A stretch of 64,000 nt of DNA from Dactylorhiza incarnata (taxonomy: Eukaryota; Streptophyta; Magnoliopsida; Asparagales; Orchidaceae): assembly GCA_033032865.1 (NCBI GenBank), contig JAWHQI010001223.1, forward strand, positions 36,752-100,751, read 5' to 3'. The notes under the pieces were generated by a model. It was not told where the DNA came from. It did not search any database and saw only the letters and a list, made by a program, of their open reading frames with translations. The translations under genes were made by a program, and so were the position numbers. Shown piece by piece: positions 32,375 to 42,458 of the stretch. Within the stretch, counting starts at the first letter, position 1; each line of letters begins with the position of its first letter.

Positions 32375-33354
32375 GCCCGACAAGAGCACCCCTTCGCCCC
32401 CGTACAGGTGAGTAGGGAGGGAAGTCTACTCGCCCTTACGGGCTAGTGCCCGCTCGCCTATGCAGGCGAGTGGGGGGAAATCCCACTCGCCCGCTTGGGC
32501 AAGTGGGGGGGATCCCACTCGCCCGCTCGGGCGAGTGGGGGGGGGGGGGGGGGGGGGGGGGGGGCGGGGAATACCACTCGCCGCGGGCGAGTGGGGGGGA
32601 TCCCCACTCGCCCGCTCGGGCGAGTGGGAAAAAAAAAAAAAATCCCACTCGCCCGCTCGGGCGAGTGGGGGGAATCCCACTCGCCCGCTCGGGCGAGTGG
32701 GGGGTAAACCCACCTGCCCCCTGCGGGCACTGTCCACTTGCCCGAGCGGGCAAGTGAGGGAGCAGGGTGAGCCTCCACTGACCCCCTCTCTTCCCCTTTC
32801 CTGCGTACGAATGAGAGTCGCGCCCAATTGCCCTCCTTTCCCTGTTTTTTGGGTGAAGACCCTTCTCTCCTCTCTTTTCTCCTACCCGGATGTTTTCAGG
32901 GTGTGCGGATAGTATTTTTAAATAGCGGAACTTGGCTATTGATAGACCTTTCACGTTATACGCAGCCCATTTTCAGGAAATCTATAAATAGACCCCCAGG
33001 GGCACCTCGGGGAGGGTTGGCATCTCCTTACCCCCACCCCCCTTAGTGTGTTCGGTTAGCTAGTGACCCTGTCTTCCGTTCGCCAAGTCCTTTAGGCCAA
33101 TGGTCAGGTGTCGCGAGTGCTCTCCGAGGTGCCCAGGCTCAGCATTGGCTTGGGAGGGGAAGATCTTCAGATCTTTCGGGTTAGTGGCGGGACCTCCTCG
33201 TTGCAGCTCGCGGGGTCTACTTTCATCTAAGTCCACAAATAGAGAGGTTCGTAGGCTCTAAGTGACGGGTCGTGGGACTTTACCCGAGAGGAGTAAGGGC
33301 GAACTGCATACCCTGATTTTGAACGGTTCGAATCCCATTTTTTGGGTTTCAACA
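32375..33354 (+). mobile_element. Module D, copy 1: LTR-like segment with palindrome array
   Basis: A palindrome array (32385-32760) is followed by a pyrimidine-rich stretch, TATAAATA at 32983-32990, about 360 bp of leader-like sequence, and an end in GGGTTTCAACA (LTR-type CA). A TG start and a target duplication are missing: at the left it is joined directly to a cut C module and at the right to the tail of A. It is best read as an LTR fragment trapped by recombination. Confidence 0.55.
32385..32760. repeat. Array of GC-rich palindromes, copy 1
   Basis: About eight hairpins of the form CCACTCGCCC-GC-GGGCGAGTGG are set head to tail. The first is built on GGGTGAGTAG/CTACTCGCCC. Spacers are homopolymers of changing length, including a run of more than 20 G near 32538-32563 and one of about 14 A near 32628-32642. 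The last is a variant, CACTTGCCC...GGGCAAGTG. Frames through it are repeats of Ser-Pro/Arg-Ala words and not proteins. Confidence 0.9.
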
Positions 33355-33420
33355 GGATCCATATAGCCGACCTCACTATAGTGGGATAGAGGCTTGAGTG
33401 TTGTTGTTGTTGTATGTTTT

Positions 33421-34320
33421 ATTTTTTTTAAAGAAATTGATACGGCCGCATAAAGACGCGAAACGCCCCATGCGTGGGTTGCAAATAAAAAAGATCCACT
33501 ACCGGCCTAACCGCCCGATAGTGGGGAGAGCGCTATTAGAACTGAGTTTTAGTGATGAAATTTTTCGTCACTAAATATTGAATTTTGTTTACTAAAAAAG
33601 AGTGGGAGATGACCCACACCTCTCAATACAAACTAATAGTGTTTTAATCTCTAATTAAACTAAATACATCAAAAAAGTTTGGCGAAGACAGTATACTCAC
33701 GTTGGGAGGCCTAAGTACTCGCCTATACTGCATAATATAATGGAGTGGCAGAACAAATAAATATGGGTTATAATGAAAGTGCGAGTAGTATAAGTTTACA
33801 TGTTGGTTAATTTGCTTATTGTTGACATGTCTTAAATTCTAATATGCTCGAAGCTCATTCAATTGACCAATTCATTTGACGTCCCATGTCACATACAGAT
33901 CAAAAAATTTGGGTTTTAGGGTTTCCGCAACCATTCCAATCAGATCAAAAAAGTTTGAGGGAACTGCTGCAGTATTTCGGCGACGGAAGCCGGCTATCAG
34001 AGAGAAGAATAAAAGTTGGAACTTGTGAAAGATACGATGAAACTGCTGCAGTTTGTTTGCTCCGATCGCACGAATTGAAACTGTAAAATTAGAATTCATA
34101 TTTGGTCTGAATCACAATGTTGTTCCGCTGCAGAATGTTTTTCTAGAAATACTTCTCAATATATATATTAACCGTTCTTGATGGGTCATGGGTATCACCT
34201 TTTATTTATAGGAGATTTGAGCTGCAGTTAGCAAAATCCCTTCATTATTGTGAATGCTCATAGTAGAGAATGCCCTTAACCATCAAAACTCCGTATGACC
34301 GCCAGAAATGCAACGGTAGC
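33421..34320. repeat. Modules B and C between the two D copies
   Basis: B from 33439 to about 33900 and one C unit from about 33901 to 34320. It includes the TTTTAGGGTTTCCGC block and the GTGATGAAA/TTTCGTCAC inverted pair. Confidence 0.85.
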
Positions 34321-35313
34321 GCCCGACAAGAGCACCCCTTCGCCCCCGTACGGGTGAGTAGGGAGGGAAGTCTACTCGCCCTTACGGGCTAGTGCCCGCT
34401 CGCCTATGCAGGCGAGTGGGGGAAATCCCACTCGCCCGCTTAGGCGAGTGGGGGGGGGGGGGATACCACTCACCCGCTCGGGCGAGTGGGGCGGGGGGGA
34501 TCCCACTCGCCCGAGCGGGCGAGTGGGATCCCACTCGCCCGCTCGGGCGAGTGGGGGGGGGGGGGATCCCCACTCACCCGCTCGGGCGAGTGGGAAAAAA
34601 AAATCCCACTCGCCCACTCGGGCGAGTGGGGGGAATCCCACTCGCCCGCTCGGGCGAGTGGGGGGAAACCCACCTGCCCCCTGCGGGCAGGTGTCCACTT
34701 GCCCGAGCGGGCAAGTGAGGGAGCAGGGTGAGCCTCCACTCACCCCATCTCTTCCCCTTTCTTGCGTACGAATGAGAGTCGCGCCCAATTGCCCTCCTTT
34801 CCCTGTTTTTTGGGTGAAGACCCTTCTCCCCTCTCTTTTCTCCTACCCTGATGTTTTCAGGGGGTGCAGATAATATTTTTAAATAGCGGAACTTGGCTAT
34901 TGATAGACCTTTCACGTTATACGCAGCCTATTTTCAGGAAATCTATAAATAGACCCCCAGGGGCACCTCGGGGAGGGTTGCATCTCCTTACCCCCACCCC
35001 CTTAGTGTGTTCGGTTAGCTAGTGACCCTGTCTTCCGTTCGCCAAGTCCTTTAGGCCAATGGTCAGGTGTCGCGAGTGCTCTCCGAGGTGCCCATGCTCA
35101 GCATTGGCTTGGGAGGGGAAGATCTTCAGATCTTTCGGGTTAGTGGCGGGACCTCCTCGCTGCAGCTCGCGGGGTCTACTTTCATCTAAGTCCACAAATA
35201 GAGAGGTTCCTAGGCTCTAAGTGACCGGTCGTGGGACTTCACCCGAGAGGAGTAATGGCGAACTGCATACCCTGATTTCGAACTGTTCGAATCCCATTTT
35301 TTGGGTTTCAACA
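34321..35313 (+). mobile_element. Module D, copy 2
   Basis: Same layout as copy 1: palindrome array (34330-34725), TATAAATA at 34944-34951, end in TTTCAACA. The array has a different number and spacing of hairpins, while the part after it is nearly the same as in copy 1. Confidence 0.55.
34330..34725. repeat. Array of GC-rich palindromes, copy 2
   Basis: About nine hairpins of the CTCGCCC-GC-GGGCGAG type. One pair is head to head without a homopolymer between (near 34500-34552). The changed copy number against 32385-32760 shows fast turnover. Confidence 0.9.
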
Positions 35314-35396
35314 GGATCCATATAGCCGACCTCACTATAGTGGGATAGAGGATTGAGTGTTGTTGTTGTATGTTTTATTTTTTTTTTAAAGAAATT

Positions 35397-35860
35397 GATA
35401 CGGCCGCATAAAGACGCGAAACGCCCCATGCGTGGGTTGCGAATAAAAAAGATCCACTATCGGCCTAACCGCCTGATAGTGGGGAGAGCGCTATTAGAAC
35501 TGAGTTTTAGTGATGAAATTTTTCGTCACTAAATATTGAATTTTGGTTACTAAAAAAGAGAGTGGGAGATGACCCACACCTTTCAATACAAACTAATAGT
35601 GTTTTAATCTCTAATTAAACTAAATACATCAAAAAAGTTTGGCGAAGAAAGTATACTCACGTTGGGAGGCCTAAGTACTCGCCTATACTGCATAATATAA
35701 TGGAGTGGCAGAACAAATTAATATGGGTTATAATGAAAGTGCGAGTAGTATAAGTCTACATGTTGGTTAATTTGCTTATTGTTGATATGTCTTAAATTCT
35801 AATATGCTCGAAGCTCATTCAATTGACCAATACATTTGACGTCCCATGTCACATACAGAT
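35397..35860. repeat. Module B, copy 6
   Basis: Complete B module after the 60-bp A tail; leads into the right C array. Confidence 0.85.
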
Positions 35861-38005
35861 CAAAAAAGTTAGGTTTTAGGGTTTCCGCAACCATTCCAAT
35901 CAGATCAAAAAAGTTTGAGGGAACTGCTGCAGTATTTCGGCAACGGAAGCCGGCTATCAGAGAGAAGAATAAAAGTTGGAACTTGTGAAAGATACGATGG
36001 AACTGCTGCAGTTTTTTTGTTCCGATCGCACGAATTGAAACTGTAAGATTAGAATTCATATTTGGTCTGAATCACAATGTTGTTCCGCTGCAGAATGTTT
36101 TTCTAGAAATACTTCTCAATATATATATTAACCGTTCTTGATGGGTCATGGGTATCACCTTTTATTTATAGGAGATTTGAGCTGCGGTTAGCAAAATCCC
36201 TTCATTATTGTGAATGCTCATAGTAGAGAATGCCCTTAACCATCAAAACTCCGTATGACCGCCAGAAATGCACCGGTAGCGCGCCTGGTAGCGCAACACT
36301 CGCACACGGCCCCCCCGCGACGCACGTCGTCTCGCACCCGCACGAGGTAGCGCACCATCTCAATGTTGTTCCGCTGCAGTTTGAGGGAACTGCTGCAGTA
36401 TTTCGGCGACGGAAGCTGGCTATCAGAGAGAAGAATAAAAGTTGGAACTTGTGAAAGATACGATGGAACTGCTGCAGTTTTTTTGCTCCGATCGCACGAA
36501 TTGAAACTGTAAGATTAGAATTCATATTTGGTCTGAATCACAATGTTGTTCCGCTGCAGAATGTTTTTCTAGAAATACTTCTCAATATATATATTAACCG
36601 TTCTTGATGGGTCATGGGTATCACCTTTTATTTATAGGAGATTTGAGCTGCGGTTAGCAAAATCCCTTCATTATTGTGAATGCTCATAGTAGAGAATGCC
36701 CTTAACCATCAAAACTCCGTATGACCGCCAGAAACGCACTGGTAGCGCGCCTGGTAGCGCAAACACCCGCACACGGCCCCCCCGCGACGCACGTCGTCTC
36801 GCACGCGCACGGGGTAGCGCACGGGGTAGCGCACAGGGTAGTTTTTTGCTCCGATCGCACGAATTGAAACTGTAAGATTAGAATTCATATTTGGTCTGAA
36901 TCACAATGTTGTTCCGCTGCAGAATGTTTTTCTAGAAATACTTCTCAATATATATATTAACCGTTCTTGATGGGTCATGGGTATCACCTTTTATTTATAG
37001 GAGATTTGAGCTGCGGTTAGCAAAATCCCTTCATTATTGTGAATGCTCATAGTAGAGAATGCCCTTAACCATAAAAACTCCGTATGACCGCCAGAAACGC
37101 ACCGGTAGCGCGCCTGGTAGCGCAACACTCGCGCACGGCCCCCCCGCGACGCACGTCGTCTCGCACCCGCACGAGGTAGCGCACCATCTCAATGTTGTTG
37201 CGCTGCAGTTTGAGGGAACTGCTGCAGTATTTCGGCGACGGAAGCCGGCTATCAGAGAGAAGAATAAAAGTTGGAACTTGTGAAAGATACGATGGAACTG
37301 CTGCAGTTTTTTTGCTCCGATCGCACGAATTGAAAATGTAAGATTAGAATTCATATTTGGTCTGAATCACAATGTTGTTCCGCTGCAGAATGTTTTTCTA
37401 GAAATACTTCTCAATATATATATTAACCGTTCTTGATGGGTCATGGGTATCACCTTTTATTTATAGGATATTTGAGCTGCGGTTAGCAAAATCCCTTCAT
37501 TATTGTGAATGCTCATAGTAGAGAATGCCCTTAACCATCAAAACTCCGTATGACCGCCAGAAACGCACCGGTAGCGCGCCTGGTAGCGCAAACACCCGCA
37601 CACGGCCCCCCCGCGACGCACGTCGTCTCGCACGCGCACGGGGTAGCGCCCGGGGTAGCGCACGGGGTAGTTTTTTTGCTCCGATCGCACGAATTGAAAC
37701 TGTAAGATTAGAATTCATATTTGGTCTGAATCACAATGCTGTTCCGCTGCAGAATGTTTTTCTAGAAATACTTCTCAATATATATATTAACCGTTCTTGA
37801 TGGGTCATGGGTATCACCTTTTATTTATAGGAGATTTGAGCTGCGGTTAGCAAAATCCCTTCATTATTGTGAATGCTCATAGTAGAGAATGCCATTAACC
37901 ATCAAAACTCCGTTTGACCGCCAGAAACGCACCGGTAGCGCGCCTGGTAGCGCAAACACCCGCGCACGCCCCCCCCGCGCGACGCACGTCGTCTCGCACG
38001 TGCAG
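35861..38005. repeat. Module C higher-order tandem array, right block
   Basis: TTGAGCTGCGGTTAGC lies at 36177, 36643, 37006, 37472 and 37846, so the steps are 466, 363, 466 and 374 bp. Long and short units alternate, which makes a higher-order repeat of about 830 bp present twice. The short units lack the CATCTCAATGTTG ... CTGCTGCAG part and carry two or three copies of GGGTAGCGCAC instead. Confidence 0.9.
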
Positions 38006-38223
38006 TTTGGCGAAGACAGTATAGTCACGTTGGGAGGCCTAAGTACTCGCCTATACTGCATAATATAATGGAGTGGCAGAACAAATAAATATGGGTTATA
38101 ATGCAAGTGCGAGTAGTATAAGTCTACATGTTGGTTAATTTGCTTATTGTTGATATGTCTTAAATTCTAATATGCTCGAAGCTCATTCAATTGACCAATT
38201 CATTTGACGTCCCATGTCACATA
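38006..38223. repeat. Module B, second half only; end of the mosaic
   Basis: From TTTGGCGAAGACAGTATAG to GTCACATACA. Beyond it the sequence is single-copy within the window. Confidence 0.85.
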
Positions 38224-38870
38224 CATTATTGAGTTGTCAAAATTCACAATGACGTCTCATAAGTCTACATGTTGGTTATTTCCCCTATTAAATTTTCATA
38301 AAAAATTAATTTGCTTGCAAAATAATTTTTTTCTTTGGCATAGGCTAAAGTGCAAATTTGGTTATAATAAATTTAAACATATAGAACAACAACGACAAGA
38401 AACAAATTAAAAAGGCAGTCTCACATTAAAGAATAACTTTCTTCACATAAAATATATTCTAGCCAGTCCACTTCAACAATAGCTGTTAGTAAGTGTGCCA
38501 TCAACCTTAATCGATGATCACAAAGAAGAAATGTATGTACACAAGCAAAGTTTTTCTTTCCATCATGTAAATGAAGGCATAGCTGCAAATTAGAAGCTAG
38601 GGCTAACAAGTGAAATTTTCTGGGTAATAGTGTTTAGGTAAAGGTTCATAGAATTTAGTCCACTAAATCTAAAGTTATAATTAACGAGAGATATAACTAT
38701 TGATGAAAGTAGGTTGATTTGATGATATCATCAAGCAAGCGAAGTCCAAAATGCAACTACAATTGTGTGTCGTGAAGATGATCAACCTCAAATAAAGGTA
38801 ACGAAAAACTTGCTATAGAGATTGAGGTCAAAGCAGGAATTAATATTGACAGTATAGAATTGTCACCGTG
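38224..38870. other. AT-rich single-copy stretch with one possible exon
   Basis: A minus-strand frame (38421-38609, 62 codons) is preceded by TTTGCAG, a fair splice acceptor, and reads like ordinary protein (for example VEVDWLEYILCEES). I do not recognise it. It could be a host-gene exon fragment or chance. Nothing else is seen. Confidence 0.3.
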
Positions 38871-38879
38871 GTTAACCTA

Positions 38880-39269
38880 AGACAACTAGTGTTACCGATA
38901 TGCACGCGGAAGACCCGTCTTGGCAAGTTTATTCGAGGAGGACGTGTGACGACACGGGAGCACGCGGCGCGAGATTGCAAACCGGGCCGCATGGCTCCGG
39001 GCGGACCGAACCGGGAGGTTCGGGTGAGGCGGAATAGGGGACCGGCGGGTTCCTCTTTGTATCTTTATTTTAAATGTTGTATTTTATTTTAATGTTCAGT
39101 GCGGTGGATCCCTCCCTATAAAGACGATCACCTTATGTTGTATTTCTGCATCTTTGATTCAATCAAGTTAAAGTGAGGGTTGCTCCCTCTTCTCCTCTTT
39201 CCCTAACCCTAGCTTCTTCTCTCATCCCCTCCTCCTCTTATCTTCTCTACCGGCCGGTCCTCCATCAAG
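38880..39269 (+). repeat. Probable LTR end and leader of a Ty3/gypsy element
   Basis: CCCTATAAAGACGATC near 39114-39129 is a TATA-type sequence. It is followed by TGATTCAATCAAGTTAAAGTG and a CT-rich leader with CCCTAACCCTAGC. The layout fits an LTR end plus leader before gag. The LTR start and primer-binding site could not be fixed. Confidence 0.45.
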
Positions 39270-39502
39270 GTGGATTCTTCTAGGAAACCAAGAAGGAATC
39301 ATTTGGTCCGACCTGCCGCTCCGCCCGCCACCCCGCGCCGTCGGAGTTTCCCTCATGGCACCGAACAAGAACATCCTCCCTACTGCCTCCCCCCCGACTC
39401 CACCGCCGACAGCACCGTGACGGTCGTCGACTGCCTCGCGCAACACAACAGCCACCTCGCGAGCCTTCAGTCATCCGTCGAGGCGATCCTTGCGAGCCAA
39501 GA
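39270..39502 (+). pseudogene. Ty3/gypsy gag N-terminus, truncated by insertion
   Basis: The open frame ends in LAQHNSHLASLQSSVEAILA, the coiled-coil-like start seen in many plant gypsy Gag proteins. It is cut at 39502 where the minus-strand SIRE-like LTR starts. The first codon of the open frame is GTG, so the true start is uncertain. Confidence 0.5.
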
Positions 39503-41086
39503 TGAAAGTGCACAGAGTGCCTCTGAGTATACTCTAGAGGCGGGGTGAATAGAGATTTAAAAATATTTCTATCATATTTGTGCAAACACAATAAATATTA
39601 AGTATTATGCTTCAACAATTCCACACACAGAATAAAATAAGTGTTGTTAAGTAAAGCAGAAAATAAGTAATAGATATGGGACATCATAGAAAAGTGACAC
39701 ACACAGAAGACACAAGATTTTATAAAGGTTCCCCCAAATGTGGGTAGTCCTCTCTTCTACCACCTGGTAGGAATGCACAACTTGTGCCTGAGTCTTTTGA
39801 TAAGGAGACTCTTAGACCCAAAGATCTTTTGATAAGGAGATCTTGAACCACGGATCTTTTGATAAGGAGATCTTGAACCACAGATCTTTTGATAAGGAGA
39901 ACTTGAACCACTGAATCCTTTGGAAGAGGGATTCTTAAAACTCTTTACAGTTTAGTTGAAGAGAGAAGGAAGAGGAAGAAGTAAGAAAAATTCTATTCTC
40001 ATAATTCTATTGAAGCATTCAGCTTCTTTTCTTTTTCTGGATCTGCTAATGATGAACCCTTGTTTATGATTGTGATGATTTGCAAGGGTTATAAGCTTCA
40101 GATCCTTTCTACTTTCTTCTGATTGAAATCTGGCTGTTATGAGATATTGATGAAGAGCAGCCTTCAGTTGTTCTGTTCTGAGAGAGAGCAGTTCTTGTTT
40201 TTCTGTCTTTTAGGGTTCTAGGAGGAAGAAGAAGAAGGAGGAAGCCCTAATCGACAAGATGCAGACGATTGTGATGAATGCTTGGACAATTTCTCTTCCT
40301 TTCCTCTTTTGCTCTCGACCCATCCACCAGCTGTTCTATTTCATTCCGAGAAAGCTTTCCCTGTCTTCTTTAATGCTCCTTTCCATTTGAGGCAATAAAT
40401 AGGTCGTTGTAGAACGGTCTTCAGCACTGTGGGCCTTGAGAGAGAGAGTTCTAAAAGGACAACTGAAAAGGTTTCCTTTTCAGACTGTATTCGACGCTGC
40501 GTCGATTTCATCTTCTCTCTTATCGACGCACCTTCGAGTTCTTGTAAGATCAGCATCAAATACCTTCTTGCTCTGATTGAACCATGATGTCAACGTTGTG
40601 TCGATTACTTATCGATGTAACCATCGAGTTGCAGGCTTGACATTGAACTTCATCATCTGCGTCGAATTGTAGTCGACGTTGCGTCGACTTCAGATGGCTT
40701 CGACAGATTCTTCCTTCTACGTTGGGTTGAAGTCAAAGTTGCGTCGACTTTTAATGATACTTCGACATGCTCATTTCATCTACGTCGATATCCTTTCGAC
40801 GTAGCATCGACTTGATCTACTTTGACAGAAAGGTAGAGTTGCTTGGACTTCTAGTGTAAGTTAGGTCGACATGAAGTCGAAGTTGCGTCGAATAATATTC
40901 GACACAATTGTTAACTCAACCCAATTTATGCTTGTCTTGCTCTGGTCTCGACACTCCAACTTGTGTATGATATCCTAAGACACCTAATGACCAAATTACC
41001 CTCACTATACAATGGGTAATTAAAACCTAAGAGTTAAATCACTTTAGATAATTTTATAAGTTAAATCCAAGGAGTTTTTCCCAACA
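39503..41086 (-). repeat. 3' LTR of the minus-strand SIRE-like element
   Basis: 1,584 bp, reading minus from TGTTGGGAAAAACTCC (41086) to CTGTGCACTTTCA (39503). It has a TATAAAA (minus) near 39718-39724, tandem GATCTCCTTATCAAAAGATC words (39795-39930) and a region of TCGACG/CGTCGA words at 40480-40920. Confidence 0.88.
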
Positions 41087-41326
41087 ATCTCCATTTATTT
41101 ATCTTAACAAATTTTACAGTCTTGGTTGAAGTGATTTTACACAATCTTTTACATAATCAGAAATATGTAAGACAATATAGACATAGAATAAAAAACTAGA
41201 TGGGCTGGTAAGAGAAAAGCATCTGATTAATATCAATAAGTGTTTATCAGCGTTTACCCAAGGAAAAGTCTACTTCCTTCCTTTAAGAAAAGTAGATAAG
41301 ACCTCATAGACCTTTCTGAATTTCCT

Positions 41327-42440
41327 TTACACATATTTGAAGTTTGCAGGAGTGGCTTTATCTGGATTCTTCTGTATTCTTTCATGACCCTTGAACAGCT
41401 TTTCCAGATTAATTTTTGTTTCAGGGTGAACATCTTTTAAACTGAAACCCAGATCAAGAACTTTAGCTCTCATCATGTTTATGACTTCCAAATTTAAATC
41501 ATCTGACTCAGGCTCTGCATCAGGATTTGGTACCACAAAAGTTGATTGTGGTTTGCCAGAAGTTGAAGCTGTTGTGAACACAATTTTCTTTTTCACTACT
41601 GGTAACTGTTCTCCTTTCTTTCTTTTCTGAGGTAGCTCCACTGCATCCTCTGGATTACATCCAATGCCCCTTCTATGGATTTGCCCTACTCCCTCTAATA
41701 TTTTTACTTGAGGGTTTCTTGCAGTATACTTGCTGGGATCAAACAGGGTGGTTTTGATTGAAATTGCTTTTGCCAATTCTTCTGGTTCAACTACCTCTTT
41801 TCCCCTTTACAAAATATCAATGAACCTTTTCCTCTTTTCTTCAATCTCTTTTTGAGCTATTTCATATTCATATTTGTCTCTATCTTCAATTTCCTCTACA
41901 GCTTTGTAGAGCTTTTGATCAATGTAAGTTTTCATTGAATTCTCTAGGAATTCAATCCTCTCATATTTTTTGTGATAGGATTTATCTTTCTAGTATTCCT
42001 TCCTTTGTTCTTTTCAATACATTTCCCAATTTGGCAGTCTTCCTTTGCCCCCTCTTCCTTTTCCTCTACCTTTATATGGAGGTCTTCCTCTGAAGACATG
42101 TGTTGGAAGAATTGGTTTAGTTGTTTGAATTGGAGCAGGTGGAGATGAAAGCTGAGCTGGAGGTGAAAGCTGAGCTGGAGTTGGATCAGATGGAGCAAGA
42201 TCCTGATTAACCACCTTGACTGGAGAAGGTGCTGTTGTAGAATCTTCAAAAGACACCCTGAATGCAAGTGCATCAGGGATGGACAGCTCAGTATCTTCAT
42301 GGAATTCTTACAGAGTCTTTAGGTAGACCTGATCATCTGAGAATAGGGAAATCTCCACCTGAATTGAGGACTCCCCCTGTGTTGAAGGCAGGATCCATGG
42401 AGGGGTTGACTCCCCCTGAGTTTTTGAACCTTCAAGCTAC
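41327..42440 (-). pseudogene. Post-pol ORF (ORF3) of the SIRE-like element, minus copy
   Basis: One minus frame can be followed from about 42440 to 41327 with about four in-frame stops (one near 42307, two near 42000-42015, one near 41807). Visible parts in order: a Ser/Gln stretch with repeated TQGES, a Pro-rich part (about 42220-42130), a Gly/Arg-rich box (FRGRPPYKGRGKGRGGKGR), a charged helix (about 41900-41800) and a conserved C-terminal block with RGIGCNPEDAVELPQKRKKG. SIRE elements are known for an extra, sometimes envelope-like, ORF at this place. I see no signal peptide or membrane segment, so an envelope role is not supported. Confidence 0.6.
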
Positions 42441-42458
42441 AGCCTAGATGTGATGGCT

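Larger units (their letters stand above)
31946..35860. repeat. About 1.95-kb tandem duplication (C-D-A tail-B, twice)
   Basis: GCCCGACAAGAGCACC lies at 32375 and 34321 (1,946 bp apart), AACAGGATCC at 33351 and 35310 (1,959 bp), and GATACGGCCGCA at 33439 and 35397. Each unit is one C module, one D module, the last 60 bp of A (GGATCCATATAGCCGACC ... TTG repeats) and one B. The small length difference comes from homopolymer and palindrome changes inside D. Confidence 0.9.
39503..42458 (-). mobile_element. SIRE/Maximus-like copia element, minus strand, 3' part
   Basis: Reading the minus strand, a post-pol ORF region (42440 to 41327) is followed by a complete LTR (41086 to 39503). The rest (gag-pol and 5' LTR) is not to its right; instead a plus-strand element of the same family starts at 42459. 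The simplest reading is that the plus element inserted into this one, and that the remainder lies beyond the window. The LTR sequence matches 42459-44134 in reverse. Confidence 0.82.

Noticed and set aside
33325..33336. GGTTCGAATCCC, a perfect pol III B-box, possibly a tRNA or SINE
   Set aside because: No A-box at the right distance upstream and no cloverleaf. The D copy 2 version is changed at its first base. Most likely chance in an LTR end.
32426..34915. Many Ser-Pro-Ala-Arg frames on both strands
   Set aside because: They are translations of the palindrome array and its homopolymer spacers.
41944..42300. 118-codon minus frame as a separate protein
   Set aside because: It is another frame over the ORF3 reading, which matches the plus-strand copy. 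This frame does not.
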